64,000 nucleotides of DNA from an uncultured Sterolibacteriaceae bacterium (lineage in GTDB: Bacteria; Pseudomonadota; Gammaproteobacteria; Burkholderiales; Rhodocyclaceae), in contig CALARK010000011.1 of assembly GCA_937888595.1 (NCBI GenBank), positions 1 to 64,000 on the forward strand, read 5' to 3'. The translations under genes were made by a program, and so were the position numbers. Below are positions 1-7,504 of this stretch, piece after piece. The notes under the pieces are model-generated. The model saw only the letters and a program-made list of their open reading frames with translations. It was not told where the DNA came from and did no database searches. The first letter of the stretch is position 1; every line of letters begins with the position of its first letter.

Positions 1-107
1 AGATTCTCCCTCCCGGTTATCCGGTTGGCTGATAGTCGTAGCTGGCGACTCAACTCAATCAGCATCCACCAACGGTCAGGGCTTCACCCCCCTACCGTAT
101 TCCACCA

Positions 108-136
108 CCCTGCCGGGAAGGCGCTTCCCGACAGGG
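108..136 (+). other. GC-rich hairpin leader upstream of the 258 gene
   Basis: Bases 108-120 and 124-136 can pair (CGGGAAG with CTTCCCG, extended by CCTG/CAGG). The rest of the first 257 bases holds no convincing gene. It contains a second, weaker stem around 180-217 and the ribosome binding site AAGGAG just before the first gene. It belongs to a family of hairpin leaders that precede genes in this module. Confidence 0.5.
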
Positions 137-257
137 AAGTTCCTTTGCGCTGGGTCACTCCCAACGCCCTGAATAGGGTCTGCCATAGCGTCTAACCCTT
201 CGGGCGTTACGGCAGGCCCTGTTCGGGGTTTCGCTTCAAATCGCAAAGGAGATCACC

Positions 258-509
258 ATGAAAGTTCTCGACGCAATTCCCGTCTCGAATGCGCTCCACA
301 AAGTCAACCTTGTTGAAAACGCCGGACAGTACTCGATTGTCCACCAGCCGCTCAACAGGCCCGCCGTTGTGATGCAGCAGAACATGACCCGCGACGCAGC
401 CCGGTCCTTCTGGCGGCGCATGTGCGTATCCCACTTCTACTTCGCTACGCATAATCTTCACGATGCGGAAGTGATGGCGGATCGCCGTGTCGATGAAACT
501 ATTCACTGA
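258..509 (+). CDS. hypothetical protein, 83 aa
   Basis: Family not recognised. The start is supported by AAAGGAG seven bases upstream. The protein is soluble, with no signal peptide or membrane segment, and rich in His, Asn and Val. It ends 12 bases before the next gene, whose ribosome binding site lies in the gap, so the two are probably co-transcribed. An opposite-strand frame over the same bases has no ribosome binding site and is taken as a shadow. Confidence 0.65.
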   Translation: MKVLDAIPVSNALHKVNLVENAGQYSIVHQPLNRPAVVMQQNMTRDAARSFWRRMCVSHFYFATHNLHDAEVMADRRVDETIH

Positions 510-521
510 ATGGAGGCAGCC

Positions 522-1493
522 ATGAAAAGCAATCTTCATTCAGTGGATCACGTCACGACAGAAGCCATGAAGCGCAGTGAAGGGCATTCCAGCCCGGATC
601 GTCGCTTCCGGCTCGACTCTCTGCCCAATACCGTGATGAGCAGCCTGCGGTGGTTGAGTCGACCGCAGATGCCGGAAGGCAATCCGGCCTATTCGTACAT
701 GGTGGAAACTCCCTCGGGAGCTTTCGCTGTGATGATCGGCCATCACGTCAACGGCGAGATTCATCCGTTCGAGGTCTGGGTCAACGGTGCGGAAGCGCCG
801 CGCGGTCTGGGCGCCATCGCAAAGACGCTCTCGGCCGACATGCGAACCTACGACCGCGCCTGGCTGGCTCTGAAACTGGAGTCGCTGGCCAAGTGCGACG
901 GCCATGCCTTCGATCTTGAAATGCCGCCCGAAGGTGAAATGGTTCGTGTGCCGAGCGCGGTAAGCGCTTTTGCCCACATCGTGCAGTACCACGTCCAGAA
1001 GGTCGGATGGCTTGATGGCAAGGGAGATAGTTCTTTGGTTGACGCCATGATGTTCCGCAAGGAACCGAAGACGGAAACGCAAGGGACGCTCTCCTGGACG
1101 TATGACATCAAGAACCCCTCGGCCGGAGATGACTTCGTGATGTTCATCAAGGAACTCGAACTGCCGGACGGAACCTGCCTGCCTTACTCGGTCTGGTTCT
1201 CCGGCGCTTATCCGAAGGAACTGGATGGGCTATGCAAGCTGCTGTCGTTCGACATGCGGATCGCCGATCTGGCATGGATCGGGATGAAGCTGCGCAAACT
1301 GCTCAACTACAAGGAACCCTTTGGCGATTTCATCGGGAACCTGCCGGGTTGCACGCAGAAAACGCAGATTCGATACCCTTCGACAGTGGCATACATCGCA
1401 CGTCTGCTCCTGCATCGCTATGGCCAACTCAATCTGCTCAACGAGGATGGGACAGTCAAGGAATCGCGCCCCTCCATGAAGGTGGTGAAATGA
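522..1493 (+). CDS. protein with two TSCPD-like repeats
   Basis: 323 aa using the ATG that follows GGAGGCAGCC; an in-frame ATG at 510 overlaps that ribosome binding site and is unlikely to be used. The protein has two related halves, at about residues 45-125 and 185-265. Each carries a motif of the type YSVWFSG / FEVWVNG, then a Gly-Leu and a LSxDMR helix. This resembles the TSCPD domain at the C-terminus of class II ribonucleotide reductases. No reductase catalytic domain is present, so it is not a complete enzyme. The TSCPD assignment is from motif recognition only. The role on a plasmid is unknown. Confidence 0.6.
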   Translation: MKSNLHSVDHVTTEAMKRSEGHSSPDRRFRLDSLPNTVMSSLRWLSRPQMPEGNPAYSYMVETPSGAFAVMIGHHVNGEIHPFEVWVNGAEAPRGLGAIAKTLSADMRTYDRAWLALKLESLAKCDGHAFDLEMPPEGEMVRVPSAVSAFAHIVQYHVQKVGWLDGKGDSSLVDAMMFRKEPKTETQGTLSWTYDIKNPSAGDDFVMFIKELELPDGTCLPYSVWFSGAYPKELDGLCKLLSFDMRIADLAWIGMKLRKLLNYKEPFGDFIGNLPGCTQKTQIRYPSTVAYIARLLLHRYGQLNLLNEDGTVKESRPSMKVVK

Positions 1494-1612
1494 TCTGGCG
1501 ATGGCATAGAATGGAAGCTCTTCCCCGCAAGGGGGAGGGTTTTCCAAAGCGCGCTCCTGAGTGCGCTTCGGGAAGCCTGAATTGACGCACCTGAGTAATC
1601 AGGCGCTCAAAC

Positions 1613-1648
1613 GTGGTAGCTGGCCACGCCAACAAACAGCAATCATCG
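1613..1648 (+). repeat. 36-bp repeat, copy 1
   Basis: These 36 bases (starting GTGGTAGCTGGCCACG) recur without a mismatch and in the same orientation at 63096-63131. Both copies lie in the untranslated leader of an accessory gene, about 100 bases upstream of the ATG, followed by a hairpin. Confidence 0.85.
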
Positions 1649-1682
1649 CGGCGCCGGGATTCTCCCTCGCCGTTTTCACCAC

Positions 1683-1708
1683 CCTCGCGGGCACGTCAGC
1701 CCCGAGGG
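1683..1708 (+). other. hairpin leader of the DUF4942-type methyltransferase gene
   Basis: CCCTCG at 1683-1688 pairs with CGAGGG at 1703-1708. It sits just upstream of the methyltransferase ribosome binding site (GGAG). The 248 bases between the flanking genes hold only this hairpin, a CCCCGCAAGGGGG stretch near 1526 and the 36-bp repeat. Confidence 0.45.
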
Positions 1709-1741
1709 GAGTGATGCGCTCGCAGTTTCTGGAGACGCATC

Positions 1742-3460
1742 ATGGATGACTTGCAGTTCTATCCAACACCGAAGAAGCTCGCACAAAAGGCTTGGGCAAC
1801 CTTCAAGAACCGGGATTTCTCCCGCGTTCTTGAGCCATCTGCCGGCGCCGGAGACTTGGCCGGGGAACATCCCGGTCGCTACGACTCATGGCACCGGGTC
1901 AAGATCGAATGCTGCGAAATCGACATCTCGAAGCATCCGATTCTGAGGGAGGCTGGCTATGCCATCGTCGGACTGGATTTCTTGCAGTTCTCCAGTGCGG
2001 CGGCGTACAGCCACATTCTGATGAACCCTCCGTTCGCACAAGGGGCGCGACACGTCCTGAAAGCATGGGACATCCTGTTCGACGGCGAAATCGTGGCGAT
2101 CCTCAACGCGGAAACCATCCGGAATCCGTATACCAAGGAGCGTCAGATGCTGACCCGGATCATCGAGCAGCATGGTTCCGTCGAGTTCATCGAGGAAGCC
2201 TTCATGGACCCCGATACGAAGCGGAAAACAGAGGTTGAGGTCGCCTTGGTGTATCTCGTCAAGGAAGCCAACTACGACAAGGATATTGTCGGCAGCCTCA
2301 TGGAAGACCTGAAACGCGACTCCATGTCGAGTGACAGGTTGGCCGAGGGGTATCAGGAGATGAACGAGTTGGTATTGCCCAACACGCTCATCGAGAATGC
2401 AGTGCTCACCTTCAATGCAGCGGTTCGCGCCATGCGTGAATCGGTGCAGGCCGAGGCACGGGCGCAGCACTACTCGAACCTGATCGGTAAAACACTGACC
2501 GAGATGAACGGCAACGTTCCCGCGAGGGATGCCGCATCGACCCTGGACTTTGTTCGCACCGAACTCGGCAAGCGATACGACAAGCTGAAAAATCAGGCGT
2601 GGAGCAACATCCTGCGCTCGACCGATGTTCTGTCGAAGCTGTCGTCAGCCGCACAAGGTCGGCTGGAGGCGGAATTCGAGAGCATCAAGCAACTCGAATT
2701 CAGCGTCAGTAATATCAGGGGCTTCCTGCTGGGCCTCGTCGAGAGTCAGGGCGAGATTCAGCTTGGCATGGCATGCGATGTCTTCGATCAGATAACCCGC
2801 TACTACTCGGATAACACCGTGTATTACCGTGGCTGGAAGTCGAATGACAAGCATCGCACCTGTGGCATCAGGATCAAGGGCACGCGCTTCATATTGCCCG
2901 GCCACCGCACTGACTCATGGCGCGACGAGCCGTCCTGGGGATCGCTTCAACTGCTGCGCGATTTCGACAAGGTGTTCGCAATGCTGGACGGGAAACAGGA
3001 ACCCGAATACGGCCTGACCCGTCTGTTCCAAACCAGTTTCAATCTGCTGCGCACGTCAAAGAGGATGAGCACGGATTATTTCGATGTCCGCTACTTCAAG
3101 GGCATGGGAACGATCCACTTCTACCCGCGCGACGTAAAGCTGATTGACCGCCTTAACCGCTTGGTCGGCCACCATCGTCAATGGTTGCCGCCGGAGGGAG
3201 AGGCGGTTCCGGAGGCGTTCTGGTTGCAGTATGACCAGGCCGAGAAACTGGATAAGGAAGTGCGCGAAGAAGTCGCAAGGCAGCATCGCTCTAGCTGGGA
3301 CAATCCCTTCTGGAAGCTCAGTCGAGGGCGAGCGGATGGAGAAAGCGACAGTGCAGAGGCAAGCATTGATGCGGTACTCGCGTCCGTTCAGGAACGTCAC
3401 GGGATCAGCATCGGCGTTCTCGAAGCGTCTAAACAGATGCCGCTGCTTCTAGCGGCATAG
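1742..3460 (+). CDS. N6-adenine DNA methyltransferase-like protein with DUF4942-like tail
   Basis: 572 aa. Motif I is EPSAGAGDLA near residue 31, the S-adenosylmethionine pocket. The catalytic NPPF is near residue 95, followed by a region (GEIVAILNAETIRNPY) typical of plasmid and phage adenine methylases. The C-terminal 250 residues match the style of DUF4942 (FDKVFAMLDG, GMGTIHFYPRDVKLIDRLN). Such proteins are common on plasmids and integrative elements, where they are thought to mark element DNA against host restriction. No restriction endonuclease is nearby, so it is an orphan enzyme. The start follows TGGAG. The methylase call is fairly sure; the target sequence is unknown. Confidence 0.85.
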   Translation: MDDLQFYPTPKKLAQKAWATFKNRDFSRVLEPSAGAGDLAGEHPGRYDSWHRVKIECCEIDISKHPILREAGYAIVGLDFLQFSSAAAYSHILMNPPFAQGARHVLKAWDILFDGEIVAILNAETIRNPYTKERQMLTRIIEQHGSVEFIEEAFMDPDTKRKTEVEVALVYLVKEANYDKDIVGSLMEDLKRDSMSSDRLAEGYQEMNELVLPNTLIENAVLTFNAAVRAMRESVQAEARAQHYSNLIGKTLTEMNGNVPARDAASTLDFVRTELGKRYDKLKNQAWSNILRSTDVLSKLSSAAQGRLEAEFESIKQLEFSVSNIRGFLLGLVESQGEIQLGMACDVFDQITRYYSDNTVYYRGWKSNDKHRTCGIRIKGTRFILPGHRTDSWRDEPSWGSLQLLRDFDKVFAMLDGKQEPEYGLTRLFQTSFNLLRTSKRMSTDYFDVRYFKGMGTIHFYPRDVKLIDRLNRLVGHHRQWLPPEGEAVPEAFWLQYDQAEKLDKEVREEVARQHRSSWDNPFWKLSRGRADGESDSAEASIDAVLASVQERHGISIGVLEASKQMPLLLAA

Positions 3461-3476
3461 CTTTTCATTCCCACTG

Positions 3477-3517
3477 CGGGGGTGCTCTCCCGCTGTCGGG
3501 AGGGTGCCCCCTTTTTT
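3477..3517 (+). terminator. terminator-like hairpin and T run
   Basis: GGGGG (3478-3482) and CTCCC pair with GGGAG and CCCCC (3507-3511), with a small internal loop, followed by six T. The next gene starts only 21 bases later, so this may be a leader attenuator and not a simple end of transcription. Confidence 0.6.
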
Positions 3518-3537
3518 CATCTGAAAGGAGAAGCACC

Positions 3538-3873
3538 ATGCAGGAAAACACACATACACCCGGCCCGTGGAAACGCGGACGGGCACTTGCCAACACTGGA
3601 GTTACCCCGATCCGCGCTGTAAACGGAGGCGTTGTGGTCGCTCATATCTCCCATCCCAAGTGGGGCTATGAAGACTGTCCGCAAACGCCCGGTGCGGCCG
3701 AGGCTAATGCCAGCCTGATCGCTTCCGCGCCTGATCTGCTCGCAGCGCTGGACGGCATCATGAAGTGGTGGATGGAGACGCCGGCATTTCAGGAAGGCAC
3801 GGACGAGATGCCTGCCGATCTGTTCGACGCAGCCCGTTTTGCCATTGCTGAAGCGAAGGGAGAAGCCGTATGA
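3538..3873 (+). CDS. phage/plasmid hypothetical protein (HTPGPW...ASAPDLLAAL type)
   Basis: 111 aa, start after AAAGGAGAAGCACC. The opening THTPGPW and the later block EANASLIASAPDLLAAL are hallmarks of a small protein family common in phages and plasmids. Its function is not established. No membrane segment. The stop overlaps the start of the next small gene (ATGA), which points to translational coupling. Confidence 0.75.
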   Translation: MQENTHTPGPWKRGRALANTGVTPIRAVNGGVVVAHISHPKWGYEDCPQTPGAAEANASLIASAPDLLAALDGIMKWWMETPAFQEGTDEMPADLFDAARFAIAEAKGEAV

Positions 3874-4028
3874 GCACCAAGCTGCTTTTCTCGACCGCCA
3901 GGCGTGGCGACGGACTGACCTACGTCGATCTGTTGCCGGCGCATCACGCCTTCTACCGGCTGCATGAGTTTGTCGCAAAAGTCGGCCGGATCATCAGCCG
4001 GCTTTTCGTTCGCTCGGCCCAGCCATAG
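3870..4028 (+). CDS. small hypothetical protein, 52 aa
   Basis: Starts at the ATG overlapping the preceding stop by four bases, preceded by GGGAGAAGCC. It is basic (several Arg/Lys) with a C-terminal stretch FVAKVGRIISRLFVRSAQP that could form an amphipathic helix. Family not recognised. The overlap and ribosome binding site are the main support. Confidence 0.55.
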   Translation: MSTKLLFSTARRGDGLTYVDLLPAHHAFYRLHEFVAKVGRIISRLFVRSAQP

Positions 4029-4042
4029 CAACTCATCATCAA

Positions 4043-4071
4043 CCCTTGCGGGAAACGCATCCCCGCAAGGG
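4043..4071 (+). other. perfect 10-bp hairpin leader
   Basis: CCCTTGCGGG at 4043-4052 pairs perfectly with CCCGCAAGGG at 4062-4071 across a 9-base loop. It lies between the 52-aa gene and the gene at 4102. Confidence 0.55.
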
Positions 4072-4101
4072 GATGCTCCGCAATTCGTCGGGAGTATCAA
4101 C

Positions 4102-4548
4102 ATGAAAACATGTCATCGCGTTCGTGCGCCCATTACACCGGCCGAACGAATGCAGTTAAGGGCAGGGCTGGCCAACTTGCGCGCTACGGCGGACAGCAAA
4201 GGGGTCACGCTAGATGCCCGTGAGGAACGATGGGAGAAAGCAGCCGGCACGAAACACTTCGAGCTTGGTTGCTGGCTGTACTACTACCACCTACGGGTAG
4301 GAAGTCAGGACGGTCTGGCTGACCGGATTGACTGCGCTCGGCGGATTTTCACCGAGGGCTTCACCAATCCTGGCTACCAGTTCTTCACGGTCTTCAATTT
4401 CGGAGAGAGGCAATTCGACACTATTTTCGAGATGGGCGATGCAGACCAGGTTGTTGATGGCCTGCGTCCCTACCTCGAACGTGAGTCGACGGGCAATCTT
4501 GCAGCGGCCTTCCAGAACTACGGCTGGCCGCTGGTATCCGGAAACTGA
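4102..4548 (+). CDS. hypothetical protein, 148 aa
   Basis: Start chosen at the ATG after GGGAGTATCAAC, not an upstream in-frame ATG at 3964 that lies inside the previous gene. The sequence is soluble and mixed, with an aromatic patch CWLYYYHLRVG near residue 60 and a conserved-looking GYQFFTVFNFGERQFDTIFEMG block. Not recognised. It belongs to the run of hairpin-led accessory genes. Confidence 0.65.
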   Translation: MKTCHRVRAPITPAERMQLRAGLANLRATADSKGVTLDAREERWEKAAGTKHFELGCWLYYYHLRVGSQDGLADRIDCARRIFTEGFTNPGYQFFTVFNFGERQFDTIFEMGDADQVVDGLRPYLERESTGNLAAAFQNYGWPLVSGN

Positions 4549-4664
4549 TTTGGCTATTACGGATCGCGCTTTGCGACCGACTGTCACTTTCAACTCGCCC
4601 TGGAGGGGTTAATCGCTCATCTCGGGCGAAGCAACTCCGAAGGCAACTTTCAAGGAGAAGACTC

Positions 4665-4898
4665 ATGGCAACACCCAATGAAATCAGGTCTGCGTTTATC
4701 GAGCGTTCTGCGCCCGGAAGCGCAACGCGATCCGCCGATGAATTCGTTCTGGAGCAGTTCGACCAGAACGGACTTGGGGAGCATCCCGAGTTTCTGAGGA
4801 TGCTCGATGCAATTACATCCGAAGAACCGAATCTTGCGCATTGCCGGCAAGCTAAAGGGAAGGCGTACCGCCTGCTTCGCAACGCTCAAGCGGCATAA
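4665..4898 (+). CDS. hypothetical protein, 77 aa
   Basis: Start after AAGGAGAAGACTC, a strong ribosome binding site. Small, soluble, acidic, with no recognisable domain. The 116-base gap upstream contains a CGCCC/GGGCG hairpin near 4598-4627, as for its neighbours. Confidence 0.65.
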   Translation: MATPNEIRSAFIERSAPGSATRSADEFVLEQFDQNGLGEHPEFLRMLDAITSEEPNLAHCRQAKGKAYRLLRNAQAA

Positions 4899-5024
4899 CT
4901 GCACGTCAAACGCATGTCCGGTTTCGGCCGGCATTCAACCACCGCCCGGAGGGAGCAATCGCCCTCGGGCGAAAGCTCTCCGGGTTCCGGGCTGTTCCTG
5001 CCCAATGAACCAAGGAGAATCATC

Positions 5025-6431
5025 ATGCAGACTTACACCATAGCGAAGCTCGGCCAGAATAAAGGTCGGCCGCGCTTGTGGATGCAAGGGTCCAGACCCG
5101 CGCAGGCCGGATTTATCCCCGGCACGCGCTACAACATCACGCCCGACCGCGAGAAGGGAATGCTGGTGCTGGAGGTTGTCAGCAACGGCGTTCGCGTCGT
5201 GTCCCGCAAAACGCAAGGCAGCAAGGAAGTCCCGGTGATCGACTTGAACTCGGCAGAACTGCTGAGTTTGTTCGATGGCATGGACACCGTGCGCCTCGTC
5301 ATGCAGTGCGGCCGAATCTTCATCTTGCCGACAGCATCCGGGTTGGCGGTGAAAGAGCGATCCGAGCGGTTACACGCAAAACTCGCGGCCGGTGAACCGA
5401 TCCTGGTTGGTTCGCTGTCGCATGGTGGCGGCGTCTTGTCCCATGCGGTGCATGCGGGACTGGCCGATGCCGGGGTTCCTTCCAAGTTGGCCTTCGCCAA
5501 CGACATTCGGGAAGAACTTCTGGAGCAGGCTAACGCTTGCAACGATGCGTGGAACGAGGAAACCATCATGCTCGCGGCGCCAATGCAGGAATTGGCGTTC
5601 GATGCCTACGCTATGGCAAAAATGCCGCACGTCGAGTTGCTGGAAATGGGCTTGCCCTGTTCCGGTGCCAGCGTCGCCGGCAAAGCAAAGCGCGGGCTTG
5701 GTCACGCCGAGGAACACCCGGAGGTTGGTCATCTGGTGGTTTCGGCGCTGGCCATCATCGCCAAGGTGCAGCCGGCCATCATCGTGCTGGAGAACGTCAA
5801 GCAGTATCTGACAACGGCATCGATGTGGATTCTCCGGCATCAGCTTCGTGACATGGGCTACACGCTCAATGAAACGGTGCTGCAAGCCGGGGAGTGGGGC
5901 GAGCTAGAGCATCGGGAAAGAATGTGCATGGTCGCAGTAACGCGCGGCCTGACGTTCGACTTTTCGATGCTGGAGCGACCGGATGTCGTCGAGCGTCGTA
6001 TCGGGGAAGTTCTCGATGCGGAAGTGCCAGAAGACCGATGGAGCGCCATGTCCGGCTTGAGGGCGAAAGAAGAGCGCGACAAGGCCGAAGGCAAGGGCTT
6101 TGCCATGCAGATCGTCACGGCGTTCGATACAAGATGTCCGACGATCACCAAAGGCTACGCCAAGGTGCGATCCACCGATCCCAAGCTGCAACACCCGAGC
6201 GATCCGACCCTGCTGCGCCAGTTTTCTCCGGCCGAGCACGCGAGAATCAAGGGGGTGCCCGAGCGGCTTGTTGATGGGTTGAGCGCAACCGTGGCGCACG
6301 AGCTTCTAGGCCAGTCGATTTGCTACCGTCCGTTCCGGGCTGTCGGCAAGTTGATCGGCAAAACGCTCGATGCCTTCCGTCACCACGACGAGTGCGACGG
6401 CTTCCGGCTTATCGGGGGCTGCGCCGCGTAG
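5025..6431 (+). CDS. DNA cytosine-5 methyltransferase with SymE-like N-terminal domain
   Basis: 468 aa from the ATG following CAAGGAGAATCATC. Residues about 10-55 (RPRLWMQG, AGFIPG, KGMLVLEVV) resemble the SymE/AbrB swapped-hairpin fold. From about residue 126 it is a C5-cytosine methylase: motif I VGSLSHGGG, catalytic PC in LPCSGAS near residue 211, ENV in VLENVKQY near 256, and ERxR in EHRERMCMV near 299. It would transfer a methyl group from S-adenosylmethionine to cytosine in DNA. No endonuclease partner is next to it, so an orphan, anti-restriction or regulatory role is likely. The methylase call is sure; the SymE resemblance is motif-level. Confidence 0.85.
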   Translation: MQTYTIAKLGQNKGRPRLWMQGSRPAQAGFIPGTRYNITPDREKGMLVLEVVSNGVRVVSRKTQGSKEVPVIDLNSAELLSLFDGMDTVRLVMQCGRIFILPTASGLAVKERSERLHAKLAAGEPILVGSLSHGGGVLSHAVHAGLADAGVPSKLAFANDIREELLEQANACNDAWNEETIMLAAPMQELAFDAYAMAKMPHVELLEMGLPCSGASVAGKAKRGLGHAEEHPEVGHLVVSALAIIAKVQPAIIVLENVKQYLTTASMWILRHQLRDMGYTLNETVLQAGEWGELEHRERMCMVAVTRGLTFDFSMLERPDVVERRIGEVLDAEVPEDRWSAMSGLRAKEERDKAEGKGFAMQIVTAFDTRCPTITKGYAKVRSTDPKLQHPSDPTLLRQFSPAEHARIKGVPERLVDGLSATVAHELLGQSICYRPFRAVGKLIGKTLDAFRHHDECDGFRLIGGCAA

Positions 6432-6444
6432 TGGCCATTAACCA

Positions 6445-6468
6445 CCCAGAGGGGGCAGCCCCTCTGGG
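6445..6468 (+). other. perfect 10-bp hairpin leader
   Basis: CCCAGAGGGG pairs with CCCCTCTGGG around a GCAG tetraloop, just after the cytosine methylase stop. It has no T run, so it looks like a structured leader or mRNA-protecting element, not a classical terminator. Confidence 0.6.
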
Positions 6469-6515
6469 ACTGCTCACGCGGGAATACAATCGCCCGCAAG
6501 GGCAGAAAGGAAACC

Positions 6516-6773
6516 ATGAAGAAAAAGCTCACGGTACTCGGCGAATACGTCGGACACCTGGCTGTCGGTGCGGCCATGTTCTTGGCTCTGCTGTTGTTTG
6601 GCGGGAGCCTGAATATGATCGTGCATTGGGCTACCCCGATGATCGGAGACGATGGATTCTCGGACTTGATAAAAGTCGCCGAGAAAGTCATACTGTACGC
6701 AGACGTGGCGTTCATCATCTGGTGGGCGATCTATTCGACATACAGGGCCATCAAGGAGATTATCAATGAATGA
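6516..6773 (+). CDS. small inner-membrane protein, 85 aa
   Basis: Start after AGAAAGGAAACC. Two hydrophobic segments are visible, about residues 14-36 (LAVGAAMFLALLLFGGSL) and 60-75 (ILYADVAFIIWWAIYS). Family not recognised. The stop overlaps the next gene by eight bases. Confidence 0.65.
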   Translation: MKKKLTVLGEYVGHLAVGAAMFLALLLFGGSLNMIVHWATPMIGDDGFSDLIKVAEKVILYADVAFIIWWAIYSTYRAIKEIINE

Positions 6774-6909
6774 CTTCGTGAAAGGATTCATTCAGGGGGC
6801 GAAGGAAACCCCTCGCGGGTTCTTCGCGCCGGCAGTCGCTGTTTGGCGACTACTGGTAGGTGTTACAGACTCGCTGATTCGTAAAAGCGGCGGCAAAGCC
6901 CACGCTTGA
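6766..6909 (+). CDS. microprotein, 47 aa
   Basis: ATG lies within the end of the membrane-protein gene and is preceded by AAGGAGATTATCA, a strong ribosome binding site. The product has a central hydrophobic helix (FFAPAVAVWRLLVGVTDSL) and a basic tail. It is probably co-translated with the 85-aa membrane protein. A strong terminator follows immediately. Confidence 0.6.
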   Translation: MNDFVKGFIQGAKETPRGFFAPAVAVWRLLVGVTDSLIRKSGGKAHA

Positions 6910-6923
6910 CGAGCAAAACCACG

Positions 6924-6961
6924 AACCGCCCAGGCAGCAATGCTTGGGCGGTTTTTTTTTT
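6924..6961 (+). terminator. Rho-independent terminator
   Basis: ACCGCCCA pairs with TGGGCGGT around a loop, followed by ten T. It ends the 258-6909 gene run. Confidence 0.9.
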
Positions 6962-7023
6962 GGTGCTATTCTTCGCTCGTCTTAGCGTAACCGGCATCGA
7001 GTTGGTGAAAGGAATGGTGAAAC

Positions 7024-7170
7024 ATGAATCCGACGATAAAGACGAGTGACAAGATCGATGTCAAGGGGGTCTTTCTCGACAGCCTGCGGATGTATTTCGC
7101 GCCGCTGATCGGTGCATTCAAGGCGATCAAGGCTGAAATGGCCAGGATGGAGCGCAGGCATCACGCTTAA
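7024..7170 (+). CDS. microprotein, 48 aa
   Basis: ATG 12 bases after AAAGGA. The product has a hydrophobic stretch (YFAPLIGAFKAI) and a basic end. It is bounded by terminators on both sides, so it is an isolated transcription unit. It weakly recalls the 47-aa product upstream (shared FAP and a basic His/Ala tail). Confidence 0.45.
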   Translation: MNPTIKTSDKIDVKGVFLDSLRMYFAPLIGAFKAIKAEMARMERRHHA

Positions 7171-7191
7171 CCTGACCGAAATCAAACCGGC

Positions 7192-7228
7192 ACGGCCAGT
7201 ATTCCTTCGGGAATGCTGGCCGTTTTCT
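7192..7228. terminator. bidirectional terminator hairpin
   Basis: ACGGCCAGTATTCC pairs with GGAATGCTGGCCGT around a TTCG loop, with T runs downstream. It lies between the convergent 48-aa gene and the minus-strand WGR gene. Confidence 0.85.
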
Positions 7229-7273
7229 TTTGTGCGAAAGCGCGACCAGTCGGATCACGTAGCTGCTGGTTAG

Positions 7274-7501
7274 TTACGCAGGCAAGGGATGTGTCGGTCG
7301 ATAGCCGCGTCGAGTGCGCAATCGCCGGATGCGCTCAAACTCGTTCCGCGCATCCTCTTCGTTCATGAAGACCTGACGTTTCAGACCGCCACGGCGATTC
7401 CTTAGTCCGTACCATCGGCGAAACAAGACAAAGGTTCCGAACAGGTCTTGTTCCAGCACCAGGATGTAGCCGCGCGTATCAGTCTGGAATTCGAGGCGCA
7501 C
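7274..7501 (-). CDS. small WGR-domain-like protein, 75 aa
   Basis: GTG start, four bases after the recombinase stop, so probably co-transcribed with it. The sequence has the WGR pattern: an N-terminal strand pair, RRWYGLRNRRGG in place of the usual WGRIG, then FMNEEDARNEFERI and RRGYRP near the end. WGR domains bind nucleic acid ends in PARP-type proteins. A stand-alone WGR protein beside a recombinase could be a DNA-binding accessory. The domain call is moderately sure; the function is inference. Confidence 0.7.
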   Translation of the reverse strand: MRLEFQTDTRGYILVLEQDLFGTFVLFRRWYGLRNRRGGLKRQVFMNEEDARNEFERIRRLRTRRGYRPTHPLPA

Positions 7502-7504
7502 GAA

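Noticed and set aside
207..539. Minus-strand frame opposite the first genes
   Set aside because: Shadow of the plus-strand genes, which have clear ribosome binding sites.
522..1493. Ribonucleotide reductase
   Set aside because: Only TSCPD-like repeats are present; no catalytic barrel or active-site cysteines.
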